The notes beneath the pieces were generated by a model. It made no database searches, was not told the DNA's origin, and saw only the letters and a list, made by a program, of their open reading frames with translations. A stretch of DNA of 64,000 bases from Dehalococcoidia bacterium (lineage in GTDB: Bacteria > Chloroflexota > Dehalococcoidia > UBA2979), in assembly GCA_009379925.1 (NCBI GenBank), contig WHSU01000003.1, positions 108,120 to 172,119 on the forward strand, read 5' to 3'. A program made the position numbers and the translations under genes. Of the stretch, positions 10,030-20,138 are shown one piece after another. Positions within the stretch are counted from its first letter, which is position 1; each line of letters begins with the position of its first letter.

Positions 10030-10104
10030 GCTGCTATGCAGGGCGACCCGAAGGGTGCCCGCCCCGGCCCGGCGCCGGACTGCACGAGGTGGCACAGACT
10101 CCCG

Positions 10105-10875
10105 ATGACTGTCCGCGCGATCGTCTTCGACCTCTGGGGCACGCTGATGGCGGACCGGCGAGAGTTGTTCCCGGAGCGCGCCCGGCTGCGCTTCGAGGGC
10201 ATCGAGCCGGTGTTGCGCCGCCTGCGCATCGAAGCCGACCGGGACACCTTCACCCGCACGCACCTGCAGTCGAACCGCGCCATCGGGCGCATGCAGGACG
10301 CCGGCCGCGACGTGTCCGCGGAGGCCCGCGCCCGCCACGTCATCTATCAGTTCGCGCCAAGCCTGGCGGACCAGCTCACGCCCGCGGACTGTGCGGAGAT
10401 CGTCGAGGCGTACTCCGGCGTCGCACTCCGGCTCCCGCCCATTTTGCTGCCCGGCGCCCGCGAGGCGCTGGAGCGCGCGCGCCACCTGGGACTGGGCGTC
10501 GGGCTGATCTCGAACACGGGGGTGGTCGCGGGGCGTCACCTGCGGCAGGTCTTTGAGTCCGAGGGCATCCTCGATGCCTTCGACTCGCTCGTCTTCAGCG
10601 ACGAGCACGGCCGCTCGAAGCCACACCGCGCCATCTACGACCGCGCGCTGGAGGAACTCGGTGTGCCTGCGGACGAGGCGGTCTACGCGGGGGACACCCC
10701 GCGCTACGACGTGGGCCCGCCCCGGCGCTACGGCTGGTGGGTCGTCCAGGTGGGCGACCGGGACGACGGCGACCCGCCCGCGCATCGGCGGGTGCCCGGT
10801 GTCCTCGATGTGTACCCGGCGCTCGAGGAGATGGGACTGCTGGAGGGTCGGGCTAGCCGGTCTTCAGCCGGATAG
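10105..10875 (+). CDS. HAD family hydrolase
   Basis: VFDLWGTL motif, LISNTG, SKPHRAIYDRALEELGVPADEAVYAGDTPRYDV. Confidence 0.88.
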   Translation: MTVRAIVFDLWGTLMADRRELFPERARLRFEGIEPVLRRLRIEADRDTFTRTHLQSNRAIGRMQDAGRDVSAEARARHVIYQFAPSLADQLTPADCAEIVEAYSGVALRLPPILLPGAREALERARHLGLGVGLISNTGVVAGRHLRQVFESEGILDAFDSLVFSDEHGRSKPHRAIYDRALEELGVPADEAVYAGDTPRYDVGPPRRYGWWVVQVGDRDDGDPPAHRRVPGVLDVYPALEEMGLLEGRASRSSAG

Positions 10876-11032
10876 CCGGCACGCGGGTGCGATCAGGCCC
10901 CATACATCCGGTAAGTCTGTTATAGTCGCCCGCGCGTGCCAGCGCGGTGCTCTGGGCCGGACGCTTCGCTGGTACGCGCCCCTCCCTTTTCCAGTACCTC
11001 ATTTGGCCCCCCCAGACGGAGAGGACCGAGCC

Positions 11033-12097
11033 TTGGAGATCGTCCGCGGCCTCCACCAGTTGAAGACGCCTATGACCAGCCCCGCCCTGCCATACATCAT
11101 GCCCTACGTCTTCGAGGGCAATGACGGCATCTCGCTGTTTGACGCGGGATACGGCACACCTGAGGCCAGCGACGCGCTGACGCGGCAACTCGCCGTGCTG
11201 GGCTACGAGCCGAAGCACATCCGCCGCCTCATCATCTCCCACGCCCACCCGGACCACCTCGGCATGGCGGGCTGGGTGAAGGAGCAGTCGCCGGACTGTG
11301 AACTGGTGATGCTCGCGCGCGAGTGGCAGTGGATCGTCGACCGCTGGCTGGACAACGATGGCTGGACGAAGCTGTCCGACCAGTGGCTCGTGCGCCACGG
11401 TGTGCCGCAGGAGGAGATCGACGAGGCGCACGCACAGGGCAACCTGGCGCCCAATTCGCCGAACGCGAAACAGGCGGCGACGGGCGGGAGCAACGGCAAG
11501 GACGCCGGCGCCTCCGCGGCCCGGCGCCCGTCCATGCGCTTCGACATCGAGCCGGAGGTCAAGCTCGAGGACGGTGAGGTGCTGGAGTTCGACGGCTGGA
11601 GCCTGCGCGCCGTCTGGACGCCGGGGCACACGCCGGGCCACCTCTGCATGTACGAGACGAAGCACCGGCTGATGTTCACCGGCGACCACGTGCTGCCGCA
11701 TATCAGTCCCAACGTCTCGTTGCACGCGGACCAGGAGGGGACGAGCCCGCTCTCGGATTTCCGCCACTCCCTCCAGAAGGTCGCGGACTTCGACACCGCC
11801 GCCGCGCTGCCGGCGCACGAGTTCACGATCCCGGACCTCAAGCAGCGTTGCGCCGTGCTGCTACACCACCACGACGACCGCCTCGAGGAGGTGCGCGACG
11901 CGATCGGCGACGACACGGCGAGCGCGCGCGAGGTGTCGCAGCGGGTGAAGTGGAACACCGGCCCGTTCGACGACTTCAACATCTTCATGAAGCGCAGCGC
12001 CCTGGGCGAGACCCTCTCGCATCTGCGCCTGCTCGAAGACGAGGGGCGCGTCCGCCGCATCGAGGGCGACGGCGCCGTGCGCTGGTCGAAGGCCTAG
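11033..12097 (+). CDS. MBL-fold metallo-hydrolase
   Basis: ISHAHPDHLG, TPGHTPGHLCMYE, FTGDHVLP; TTG start approximate. Confidence 0.88.
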   Translation: MEIVRGLHQLKTPMTSPALPYIMPYVFEGNDGISLFDAGYGTPEASDALTRQLAVLGYEPKHIRRLIISHAHPDHLGMAGWVKEQSPDCELVMLAREWQWIVDRWLDNDGWTKLSDQWLVRHGVPQEEIDEAHAQGNLAPNSPNAKQAATGGSNGKDAGASAARRPSMRFDIEPEVKLEDGEVLEFDGWSLRAVWTPGHTPGHLCMYETKHRLMFTGDHVLPHISPNVSLHADQEGTSPLSDFRHSLQKVADFDTAAALPAHEFTIPDLKQRCAVLLHHHDDRLEEVRDAIGDDTASAREVSQRVKWNTGPFDDFNIFMKRSALGETLSHLRLLEDEGRVRRIEGDGAVRWSKA

Positions 12098-12116
12098 CCC
12101 AGGACCGTCAGCGCGG

Positions 12117-12644
12117 TCAGTCGGCGCCGCGCCACCAGCCGGCCGGCGCCAGCGGGCCCACCGCGTCTCGCTCGGAAGCCGGAAGCGCCTCGAGGAGCTG
12201 CGCGACGCTGTCGCCGGTGACCGGGTGGCACACGTCGCCGGCGATCTCCGCCAGCGGCACGAGCACGAAGGCTCGCTCCGCCATCCGGCTGTGTGGCACC
12301 TGCAGGTCCGGTGCGCTCAGGACCTCGTCCTCCGCCAGCAACACATCGATGTCGATCGGGCGGGCCGTCCAGCGCTCGGCGGTGAAGTCGCGCCCGAGGT
12401 CCGCCTCGAGCTGCTTCGCGAGGTGGAGTAGTTCGTGCGGGGTCAGCGCCGTGAGCACCGCCACCGCGATGTTGGCGAAGCGCGGCTGATCCTCGACGCC
12501 CCACGGCGGCGTGTCGTAGACGGCCGACACTGCCTCGATGTGGACGCCACCGGCCTCCACGGCGTCAAGCGCGGCGCGGAGGTTCGCGATGCGGTCGCCC
12601 AGGTTCCCGCCGAGGCCAAGGTAGACGCGCCGTGCGACAGCCAT
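12117..12644 (-). CDS. folK: 2-amino-4-hydroxy-6-hydroxymethyldihydropteridine diphosphokinase
   Basis: [20 protein letters not shown]...TPPWG...[43 protein letters not shown]. Confidence 0.95.
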   Translation of the reverse strand: MAVARRVYLGLGGNLGDRIANLRAALDAVEAGGVHIEAVSAVYDTPPWGVEDQPRFANIAVAVLTALTPHELLHLAKQLEADLGRDFTAERWTARPIDIDVLLAEDEVLSAPDLQVPHSRMAERAFVLVPLAEIAGDVCHPVTGDSVAQLLEALPASERDAVGPLAPAGWWRGAD

Positions 12645-12654
12645 GCGCTCGTCC

Positions 12655-13494
12655 CTACGCTTCGGGAGGCCAGCCGCGTACCACGGCGTCGGCCATGCGG
12701 ACGACCTGTGTCATCTCCTCGACGTCGTGTACGCGCACGATATCCACGCCGGATCGCACGGCGAGCGCCAACGTTGCGGCGGTGCCCCACCGCCGTTCCT
12801 GCTCCGGCCGGTCCAGCACGTGCCCGATCGTGGACTTGCGCGAGGTGCCCAGCAGGACGGGCCGGCCCAGGCCGCGCAGGTCATCGAGGCGGCGCAGCAT
12901 CTCGAGGTTCTGGACGGGCCCCCAGCCGAACCCGAAGCCCGGGTCGACGATCAGACGGTCACGCGGCACGCCGGCCCCGTGCGCGAGTGCCATGCTCGCC
13001 TTGAGGCCGGCACGCACGTCGGCGATCAGGTTGCCGCCGAAGGTGCGGCCGCGCTGGTTGTGCATGACCACGGCGGGCTTGCCGGTGCGCGCCAGCAGCG
13101 GCGCGAGTTCCGGGTCGCTGCGCAGTCCGTGGACATCGTTCAAGGCATCCGCGCCCGCTTCGAAGGCCCGCGCCGCCACCTCCGCCTTCGAGGTGTCGAC
13201 GGTGATCGGCACCTCGACGGCGCGGCGCACGGCACGCAGCGGCGCGGCCAGCCGCAGGTACTCCGCCTCCGCATCGATCGGGTCGTGGTCGGGCCGCGTC
13301 GACTCCGCGCCAATGTCGAGCAGGTCCGCGCCCGCGTCCACCATCCGCAGGGCGCGGTCCGCCACCTCGGCGGCATCGAGCAGCCCGTCGCCGGAAAACG
13401 AGTCGGGCGTGACGTTGAGGATGCCCATGACGTAGGTGCGCGCACCCCACTCGAAGCGCACGCCGCCAATGTCGATGGGTGTGGGGTGGTTCAC
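12655..13494 (-). CDS. folP: dihydropteroate synthase
   Basis: [57 protein letters not shown]. Confidence 0.95.
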   Translation of the reverse strand: MNHPTPIDIGGVRFEWGARTYVMGILNVTPDSFSGDGLLDAAEVADRALRMVDAGADLLDIGAESTRPDHDPIDAEAEYLRLAAPLRAVRRAVEVPITVDTSKAEVAARAFEAGADALNDVHGLRSDPELAPLLARTGKPAVVMHNQRGRTFGGNLIADVRAGLKASMALAHGAGVPRDRLIVDPGFGFGWGPVQNLEMLRRLDDLRGLGRPVLLGTSRKSTIGHVLDRPEQERRWGTAATLALAVRSGVDIVRVHDVEEMTQVVRMADAVVRGWPPEA

Positions 13495-13504
13495 ACGCAG
13501 AGGG

Positions 13505-13918
13505 CTACTCCTCGGCCTCGCCGATCACATCAAGCGCCTCACGCGGTCTGAGGATCGGAATGCGTTGCCATTCGTCGAGCCGCAGCAAGTGCCGATCACC
13601 CGACACAATCAGTTCCGCCTCGCCAGCCAGTGCAGCTTCCAACACGCGATCGTCGTCCGGGTCGTCCGGTACATCGCGCACCGCCTCTGCGGGTTCGACG
13701 ACTTCCGAGGCCAGCAACAACTCGGCAATCGCCTCGTCGATCTCCTCAGAAGGCCAGGCGAACTTCTGACTCATGACTCCGCGGAGTTCTGCGATCAATG
13801 GCGCAGAGGTTAGGAGGACGATGTCCGGTTCCAGGCACCGCGCGTAGACCCGGAACGGAGAACCGCCGGGAGTAACGAGGGCGGACACGAGGACATTCGT
13901 GTCCAGCACCAGCCGCAA
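13505..13918 (-). CDS. PIN-domain putative toxin
   Basis: MRLVLDTNVLVSALVTPGG...DDPDDDRVLEAALAGEAELIVSGDRHLLRL. Confidence 0.88.
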   Translation of the reverse strand: MRLVLDTNVLVSALVTPGGSPFRVYARCLEPDIVLLTSAPLIAELRGVMSQKFAWPSEEIDEAIAELLLASEVVEPAEAVRDVPDDPDDDRVLEAALAGEAELIVSGDRHLLRLDEWQRIPILRPREALDVIGEAEE

Positions 13919-14179
13919 CTAGGCCTGCTCCCGCTGTTCTCGACGGTATTCCTCGATCAGACGAGGTACGTCCTCTTCAGTGATCCCGAGCTCGCGAGCA
14001 CGTCTCGCGCCGTATTGCTGAAGCCTACGCAGCCGTTGCTGGGCCACCTTCACCCGGTACGCCTTGAGCATTTCAGGGAGTAGCTCGCCTACCGATACGC
14101 CCTCCTCGAGAGCGATGCGGTCGAACTCCTCCGCGACAACAGCGGGGACTGTCAGCGTCAGCGTCTTCTCGTCGGACAT
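13919..14179 (-). CDS. ribbon-helix-helix-like antitoxin partner
   Basis: MSDEKTLTLTVPAVVAEEFDRIALEEGVSVGELLPEMLKAYR; directly upstream of the PIN gene. Confidence 0.65.
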   Translation of the reverse strand: MSDEKTLTLTVPAVVAEEFDRIALEEGVSVGELLPEMLKAYRVKVAQQRLRRLQQYGARRARELGITEEDVPRLIEEYRREQREQA

Positions 14180-14224
14180 GGTCGTGCTCCCGTGCACAGA
14201 ATCCCGGAGCCAGTATAGGTCCCG

Positions 14225-14662
14225 CTACCCCTCCACCACCTCGACCGGCTCTTCTTCGATGTGGCCGCCGGTGCGGATGAAGAAGGCGCGCACATCCGGT
14301 GGGTCGTGGGCGAGCGACACGAGGATGTAGTACGTCTGGGGGAACATCGGCTCGAGCTCGATTTCGCCCGGCGGGAAGAACGCCATACGCACGTCCGTCG
14401 GCGAGGGACGGGCCTCCGAGGCGACGTGTGAGTGATAGATGGCGAAGAGCCGCTCGCCCGTCTCGTCGCGCCGCTCCTCCAGTTGCATCATCCGGAGCGG
14501 GTCCATCTCGTAGCGGTACGGGCTTTCCGCCAGGTTGCGGACCCGGTGCACCGCGATGGGCTCGCTGCCGTTGGCGTGGACCATGCCACACGCCTCGTTC
14601 GGCAGGTCTTCGCGCGCGTGGGCGACCATCTCCTCAGCGATCGAGCGCGGGATGCGCGGCAT
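14225..14662 (-). CDS. M67 / JAMM metallopeptidase (Mec-like)
   Basis: NEACGMVHANG; JAMM motif H-S-H-V-A-S-E-A-R-P-S-P-T-D (HxH-x7-SxxD). Confidence 0.88.
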   Translation of the reverse strand: MPRIPRSIAEEMVAHAREDLPNEACGMVHANGSEPIAVHRVRNLAESPYRYEMDPLRMMQLEERRDETGERLFAIYHSHVASEARPSPTDVRMAFFPPGEIELEPMFPQTYYILVSLAHDPPDVRAFFIRTGGHIEEEPVEVVEG

Positions 14663-14723
14663 GCGGTCTCCGTCTCCAGTGCTGCCTGATACCGACTCGG
14701 GCGGCGGTCGAGGGGGTGTCGAG

Positions 14724-15143
14724 CTAGTCGGCGCCGCGCTCCCATGGCACCGTGTCGCCATCGTCGATACAGGCGGCGGCCGACATCCGCATCTGCAGGA
14801 ACGCGCGGCTGGCCGGAGCTTCCACCAGGTGCGCGACCCAGTGCGGCCACTCGTCTTCCGGGACTCGGTCCACCAGGTCCGTGAACGGCAGGTGCACCTG
14901 CCCCTCGCCGTCCGCCGTGCCCTCCGCGATGCCTTCCGCGATGCCGACGTCCACCGACCACTTGCCGGGCACAGCGATGCGGCCCACGGTGCGGGTGCGC
15001 AGGAGCTGCGCTCCGGGCAAGGCCCGGTAGCGCTCGATGACGGCCACGTCGAAGGACAGGTGCAGGCGGCCCGGGTCGCGCGCTGCCAGCGCGCGACGCA
15101 GCAGGGTCTGTTGGAGGACTGCCGCTCCCGAGGCCGCCGTCAT
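14724..15143 (-). CDS. hypothetical protein
   Basis: ORF in the sulfur operon: MTAASGAAVLQQTLLRRALAARDPGRLHLSFDVAVIERYR... Confidence 0.6.
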   Translation of the reverse strand: MTAASGAAVLQQTLLRRALAARDPGRLHLSFDVAVIERYRALPGAQLLRTRTVGRIAVPGKWSVDVGIAEGIAEGTADGEGQVHLPFTDLVDRVPEDEWPHWVAHLVEAPASRAFLQMRMSAAACIDDGDTVPWERGAD

Positions 15144-15185
15144 CGTCCGCTCCTACGTTCCCACGCCCGAGGGCTCTTGAGGCCG

Positions 15186-16025
15186 CTACCTCTCGATCGG
15201 GACGTCCACCAGCGAGCCGTACTCGGTCCACGATCCGTCGTAGTTCTTGACGTTCTCGTACCCCAGCAGGTGCTTCAGCACGAACCACGTGTGCGACGAA
15301 CGCTCACCGATGCGGCAGTAGGCGATCGTGTCGTCGCCGTCCTTGACGCCCGCGTTGCCGTACAGCTCGCGCAGTTCGTCCGGCGACTTGAACGTGCCGT
15401 CCTCGTTCACCGCGCGGGCCCACGGGATGTTCTTCGCGCCGGGGATGTGGCCGCCGCGCTGCGCCGTCTCGGTCATGCCCGGAGGCGCGATGACCTCGCC
15501 GCTGAACTCGGCGGGACTGCGCACATCCACCAGCTGCGGGCCGGACTGGCCCACTGCCTGCAGCACCTCGTCCCGCTTGGCGCGCAGCGCCGGGTCGGGG
15601 TCCTTGGCGGTGTAGCTGGCGGCCGCCGCGGTCGGCTCGGTGGTGGTCGTCGGACGGTTGTCGGCCAGCCACTTCACGCGCCCGCCGTCCATCAGCGAGA
15701 CGTTCTCGTGTCCGTACAGCTCCAGCAGCCACAGCGCGTAGGCCGCGAACCAGTTGTTGTTGTCGCCATAGAGGACCACGTGCGTGTCGTTCGAGATGCC
15801 GGAGCGGCCGAGCAGGTCCTGTAGCCCCTCCTTCGTGATGATGTCGCGCCGCTGCTGGTCCTGGAGTTGCGTCGTCCAGTTCCAGCCGACCGCACCCTCG
15901 ATGTGGCCCTCGCCGTAGGCGTCGGTATCGACGTCCACTTCCACCAGGCGCACGTTGGCGTCACCCTTGTGTTGCTCCACCCATTCGGGGCTGACCAGTT
16001 TGTCTACCATCTGCTGACTCCTCAC
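15186..16025 (-). CDS. tandem-rhodanese sulfurtransferase
   Basis: LVSPEWVEQHKGDANVRLVEVDVD, HVVLYGDNNNWFAAYALWLLELYGHENVSLMDGG, active-site loop CRIGERSSHT. Confidence 0.92.
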   Translation of the reverse strand: MRSQQMVDKLVSPEWVEQHKGDANVRLVEVDVDTDAYGEGHIEGAVGWNWTTQLQDQQRRDIITKEGLQDLLGRSGISNDTHVVLYGDNNNWFAAYALWLLELYGHENVSLMDGGRVKWLADNRPTTTTEPTAAAASYTAKDPDPALRAKRDEVLQAVGQSGPQLVDVRSPAEFSGEVIAPPGMTETAQRGGHIPGAKNIPWARAVNEDGTFKSPDELRELYGNAGVKDGDDTIAYCRIGERSSHTWFVLKHLLGYENVKNYDGSWTEYGSLVDVPIER

Positions 16026-16055
16026 TCACGCACCCTGCGCGGGTATCGCTACTCA

Positions 16056-16100
16056 CTCATCGAGGGGTGGTCGCCGTCTCAGGCGCCACCGCTCGATGAG
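16056..16100. repeat. inverted repeat / hairpin between divergent genes
   Basis: CTCATCGAG-g-GGTGG-t-CGCC-gtctca-GGCG-CCACC-g-CTCGATGAG. Confidence 0.8.
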
Positions 16101-16176
16101 GCTATGGACGGGACGTTAGGCGTCGATGATCCCCATGCGGATGGCGAACGGATGCGCCGTCCCGGGAGAGACCACG

Positions 16177-16491
16177 ATGCTCGCGTTGCTGTGCGATACC
16201 TGCCGCCGGCCGATCGACCACGACGGCTACGAACTGAATCTGCTTCCCGGCACGGTGGTCAACGGGCCCGGCGAGTTCGCCCGCACCGCGACCGCGCAGA
16301 GCGGCGTCATGTCCGTCTACATGTGCCAGCGTTGCGGCGAACGCATCGCCGCCATCCTGCGGCACAAGCTCCAGGACCCTTGCCCCACCTGCGAGGTCGC
16401 CCCGCTCCGTGAGGGCGACCGTCGCGTCGACGTCGTCGACGTGACAGCGGAGCCCGGCGCCGCCCCGCCATTGGAGCGCGTTTCGGCGTAG
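16177..16491 (+). CDS. zinc-ribbon-like hypothetical protein
   Basis: LLCDTCRRPIDHDGYELNLLPG, CQRCGERI, CPTCE. Confidence 0.6.
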   Translation: MLALLCDTCRRPIDHDGYELNLLPGTVVNGPGEFARTATAQSGVMSVYMCQRCGERIAAILRHKLQDPCPTCEVAPLREGDRRVDVVDVTAEPGAAPPLERVSA

Positions 16492-16517
16492 GGCAGCGGT
16501 CGGCGGGACGCGCGGCG

Positions 16518-17453
16518 TCACCACCAGAGCTTCTCCTTCACGTCCTCCACGATCTCCTCGTAGCTGCGCGTCCAGAGACCCGTCGACAGGTACTTCCAGC
16601 CGCCGTCCGCCAGCAGGCAGACAATGTGTCCCGCTGCGGTCCGCTCGGCTGCTCGCTGCGCCGCGCGCACCACGGCGCCACCGGAGACACCAGCGAAGAT
16701 GCCCGTGCGCTGCGTCAGCTCCTGGGTCATCGCGAACGAGGTGGCGGAGTCGACGACGATACGCCCGTCCAGGACGGAATCGTCGAACACCGGAGGGATA
16801 TACCCTTCCTCGAGCGATCGCAACCCCTGGACCAGGTCCCCCGGGTGTGGGGCGGCCGCGATCACGCGGATCGAGGGGTCGTGCTCCTTCAACCGCCGCC
16901 CCACGCCCGTCAGCGTCCCGCCCGTGCCGAGGCCGGCGACGAAATGCGTGATCTCCGGCAGGTCCCTCAGGATTTCGGGGGCGGTGGTCTCGTAGTGCGC
17001 GCGCGGGTTTTGCTCGTTCTCGTACTGGAACGGCATGAACCAGTCCGGGTGCGCGGCGGCGAACTCCTGGGCGCGCGCCACGGCCCCGTTCGAACCCAGC
17101 GCGCCCTCCGAGAAGATGATCTCCGCGCCGAAGGCCTGCAGCAGTTCGATGCGCTCGTGGCTCACGGCGTCCGGCATCACCACCTTGACCGGGTAGCCTC
17201 GAAGGCTCCCGATCATCGCCAGGGCGATGCCGGTGTTGCCGGACGTGGGCTCCAGGATCGTCTGGCCGGGCTGTAGCCGCCCGTCGCGCTCCGCCGCCTC
17301 CACCATGAACTTCGCGATGCGGTCCTTCACGGAGCCGGTGGGGTTTTGCCCCTCCAGCTTTACGTACAGGTGCACGTCCGGGTTCGGTGAGAACTGCGAG
17401 ATCTCGACCAGCGGGGTCTCCCCCACCATGTCGAGGACGCTGCGGTACAACAT
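16518..17453 (-). CDS. cysM: cysteine synthase family PLP enzyme (CysM-like)
   Basis: GETPLVEIS...VKLEGQNPTGSVKDRIA...LEPTSGNTGIALAMI; adjacent to the CysO-like gene. Confidence 0.9.
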   Translation of the reverse strand: MLYRSVLDMVGETPLVEISQFSPNPDVHLYVKLEGQNPTGSVKDRIAKFMVEAAERDGRLQPGQTILEPTSGNTGIALAMIGSLRGYPVKVVMPDAVSHERIELLQAFGAEIIFSEGALGSNGAVARAQEFAAAHPDWFMPFQYENEQNPRAHYETTAPEILRDLPEITHFVAGLGTGGTLTGVGRRLKEHDPSIRVIAAAPHPGDLVQGLRSLEEGYIPPVFDDSVLDGRIVVDSATSFAMTQELTQRTGIFAGVSGGAVVRAAQRAAERTAAGHIVCLLADGGWKYLSTGLWTRSYEEIVEDVKEKLWW

Positions 17454-17476
17454 TCCGTGGCTCCTCGGCCGGGGCC

Positions 17477-17755
17477 CTACTGGCCCCCGGCGAGCGCCGG
17501 TAGGAAGGAGACGGTGTCGCCGTCCGCCAGGGGCGTCTCTTTGCCCTGCAGGTAGCGTACGTCCTCGTCGTTCAGGTAGATGTTGACGAAGCGGTGCAAC
17601 TCGCCCCGGTCGTCCGTGATCTGCTTCGCGAACCCCGGAAAGCGTCCTTCGATGTCCGAGATCAGCTCGGCGATCGTCGAACCTTCACCCTCGATCGCCT
17701 TCTGGCCGCCCACGGCCCTCTGGATCACCGAGGTGACGTGCACCATCACCGCCAT
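17477..17755 (-). CDS. ubiquitin-like sulfur carrier protein (CysO/MoaD/ThiS type), C-terminus ...PALAGGQ
   Basis: 92 aa; HRFVNIYLNDEDVRYLQGKETPLADGDTVSFLPALAGGQ-stop. Confidence 0.9.
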   Translation of the reverse strand: MAVMVHVTSVIQRAVGGQKAIEGEGSTIAELISDIEGRFPGFAKQITDDRGELHRFVNIYLNDEDVRYLQGKETPLADGDTVSFLPALAGGQ

Positions 17756-17886
17756 ATCGTGTCGCCCTTCCCGCAAATTGCCCGGCCCTGTGAGCCCCGT
17801 CCGGCCGGCCTGTCGTCCCTCGTGTGCCCGTCGCGCACGAAGCCAGGGCGGCCTCCCGCATCGGACGGCCGCCCGGCTCCCGAGCG

Positions 17887-19044
17887 CTAGAGCAGCGCCT
17901 GCGCCTCCACCGGGACCTCCAGTGGCGGTGAGCCGCAGAACATGTCGTAGTCGATCAACTCGGTGACCGTGGGGTTGTCGCCGCACAGCGGGCACGAGGG
18001 GTCCCGCCGGATCTTCATCGTGCGGAACTCCATCGTCAGCGCGTCGATCAGCAGCAGGCGGTTCACCAGCGACTCGCCGACCCCCAGGATCTGCTTGAAG
18101 ACCTCGGTTGCCTGGATCGAACCGACGATGCCGGTGATCGCGCCGAGCACCCCGGCCTCCGCGCACGATGGGACCAGGCCCGGCGGCGGGGGGTCCGGGT
18201 AGAGGCAGCGGTAGCAGCCGTGGCCCGGCTTGTAGACCGTCGCCTGCCCGTCGAAGAGCAGGATCGCGCCATCCACCAGCGTCTTGCCCGCCAGGTAGGC
18301 GGCGTCGTTCACCAGGTAGCGCGTGGCGAAGTTGTCCGCACCGTTCACCACGATGTCGTACTGGGAGATGATCTCCATCGCGTTGTCGGACGTAATCGGC
18401 AGCCGGTGTTCCACCACGTTGATGTGCGGGTTGTACGCCAGCAGCTTGTCCCGCGCCGACTCGATCTTCAGGCGGCCCACGTCCTGCGTCTGGTGCAGCA
18501 CCTGTCGCTGGAGGTTGGACAGGTCCACCACGTCGAACTCGACCAGGCCGATCGTGCCGACGCCCGCGAGCGCCAGGTAGAGCGCCACCGGGCCTCCGAG
18601 GCCGCCCGCGCCGATGATCAGCACCTTGGCGTTGCGCAGCTTCCGCTGACCCTGCGGCCCCACCTGCGGCATGATGATGTGCCGCGAGTAGCGCATCACC
18701 TCGTCCGGCGTCAGCGCCGTGGAGGACGGCGCGCTGTCCGATGCGCCGTTCGTCGCGCCGGGCGCGTCCGCGCCGCCGGCGAGCGCCGGGATCACGGCGA
18801 GCTGGTCACCGTCCGCCACCGTGGTCTGCGTCCCCTGCAGGTCGTGGATCTCCTGGTTGTTCAGGTAGATGTTGATGTGCGTGGGTACCCGGCGCTCACG
18901 GTCGTAGACCAGGTTCGCGAAGCCCGGATAGTCGCGCTCCAGCGCGTCCAGCACCTCAGCCACGCTGGCTCCCTCGACGGTGACGTACTCGCGGTTCGCC
19001 GTGAGCCGGCGGAACGGCGAGGGGATGTAGACGTTGATCGCCAT
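17887..19044 (-). CDS. fusion: N-terminal ubiquitin-like sulfur carrier + ThiF/MoeB E1-like adenylyltransferase
   Basis: MAINVYIPSPFRRL...INIYLNNQEIHDLQGTQTTVADGDQLAVIPALAGGADAPGATNGASDSAPSS-TALTPDEVMRYSRHIIMPQVGPQGQRKLRNAKVLIIGAGGLGGPVALYLALAGVG; CYRC and CPLC zinc pairs. Confidence 0.93.
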   Translation of the reverse strand: MAINVYIPSPFRRLTANREYVTVEGASVAEVLDALERDYPGFANLVYDRERRVPTHINIYLNNQEIHDLQGTQTTVADGDQLAVIPALAGGADAPGATNGASDSAPSSTALTPDEVMRYSRHIIMPQVGPQGQRKLRNAKVLIIGAGGLGGPVALYLALAGVGTIGLVEFDVVDLSNLQRQVLHQTQDVGRLKIESARDKLLAYNPHINVVEHRLPITSDNAMEIISQYDIVVNGADNFATRYLVNDAAYLAGKTLVDGAILLFDGQATVYKPGHGCYRCLYPDPPPPGLVPSCAEAGVLGAITGIVGSIQATEVFKQILGVGESLVNRLLLIDALTMEFRTMKIRRDPSCPLCGDNPTVTELIDYDMFCGSPPLEVPVEAQALL

Positions 19045-19134
19045 GCGGCCCTCTCCCTGTCCTGACCTTGACTGACTGCCCGTGGCCACGAGGCCTGACC
19101 GGCGCTCGTGACCTCGTTTCGTGTTTCTACCGGC

Positions 19135-20100
19135 CTACAGCGTCACGCTCAGGTAGCGCTCCCCCGTGTCGCAGAGCATGGTCACCACCCGCTTGCCGGC
19201 GCCCAGTTGCTGCGCCACCTTCACCGCCGCCCACACGTTGGCGCCCGAGGAGATACCGACCAGCAGTCCCTCCTCGCGGGTGAGCCGCTTTGTCATCTCG
19301 TACGCGTCCTCGTCGCGGACGCTCATCACCTCGTCGTAGACCGCGCGGTTGAGCACACCGGGGACGAACGAAGCGCCGATGCCCTGGATGCCGGTCAGCC
19401 CCGCGCGGCCGCCCTGCAACACCGCGGAGCGGGCAGGTTCCACCGCCACGATGCGCGCCGGCACGCCGGCCTCGCGCAGCACCTCGCCCACACCGGTGAT
19501 CGTACCGCCGGTCCCGACGCCCGCCACGAACGCATCCAGGCGCCCCTCGGTGGCCTCCAGGATCTCGGGCGCCGTCGTCCGGCGGTGGACCTCCGGGTTC
19601 GCTGCGTTCTCGAACTGTTGCGGCATGAAGTAGCCGTGCTCCTCCACCAGTTCCTGCGCGGCGTACACCGCGCCGGACATCCCCTCGATGGCCGGCGTCA
19701 GCACCAGCTCCGCGCCGAAGCGCTCCAGCAGGTGGCGGCGCTCCGTGCTCATGTCCTCCGGCATCGTCAGGATCAGCCGGTAGCCACGTGTCGCGCAGAC
19801 CATCGCCAGCCCGATGCCCGTGTTGCCCGAGGTGGGCTCCACCAGCGTCGCGCCCGGCTGCAGCAGGCCCGCTGCCTCGGCCGCCTCGACCATCGAGAGG
19901 GCGATGCGGTCCTTCACCGAGCCGGCCGGGTTCGACACCTCGAACTTGCCCAGCACCTCGGCGGCGCCATCCGGCACCACCCGCTGCAGCCGGATCAGCG
20001 GCGTGCGGCCGATCAGGTCGACCACCGAGTCCGCGATCAGCGGCCGCTGCCCCACGGAGGGCATGCTTCGAGGCGTCACCGTTCGCCCGGAGTCAGTCAT
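19135..20100 (-). CDS. cysK: cysteine synthase A-like PLP enzyme
   Basis: VVDLIGRTPLIRLQ, NPAGSVKDRIA, VEPTSGNTGIGLAMV, GTGGTITGVGEVL, VGISSGANVWAA. Confidence 0.93.
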   Translation of the reverse strand: MTDSGRTVTPRSMPSVGQRPLIADSVVDLIGRTPLIRLQRVVPDGAAEVLGKFEVSNPAGSVKDRIALSMVEAAEAAGLLQPGATLVEPTSGNTGIGLAMVCATRGYRLILTMPEDMSTERRHLLERFGAELVLTPAIEGMSGAVYAAQELVEEHGYFMPQQFENAANPEVHRRTTAPEILEATEGRLDAFVAGVGTGGTITGVGEVLREAGVPARIVAVEPARSAVLQGGRAGLTGIQGIGASFVPGVLNRAVYDEVMSVRDEDAYEMTKRLTREEGLLVGISSGANVWAAVKVAQQLGAGKRVVTMLCDTGERYLSVTL

Positions 20101-20138
20101 CGAGCTGTCCCCTGTGACGTTCGTAGTGAGCTCTTCCG

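Noticed and set aside
14900-14960. Tandem repeat CCTCCGCGATGC/CTTCCGCGATGC
   Set aside because: Short two-copy coding repeat (IAEGIAEG) inside the 139-aa gene; not a separate element.
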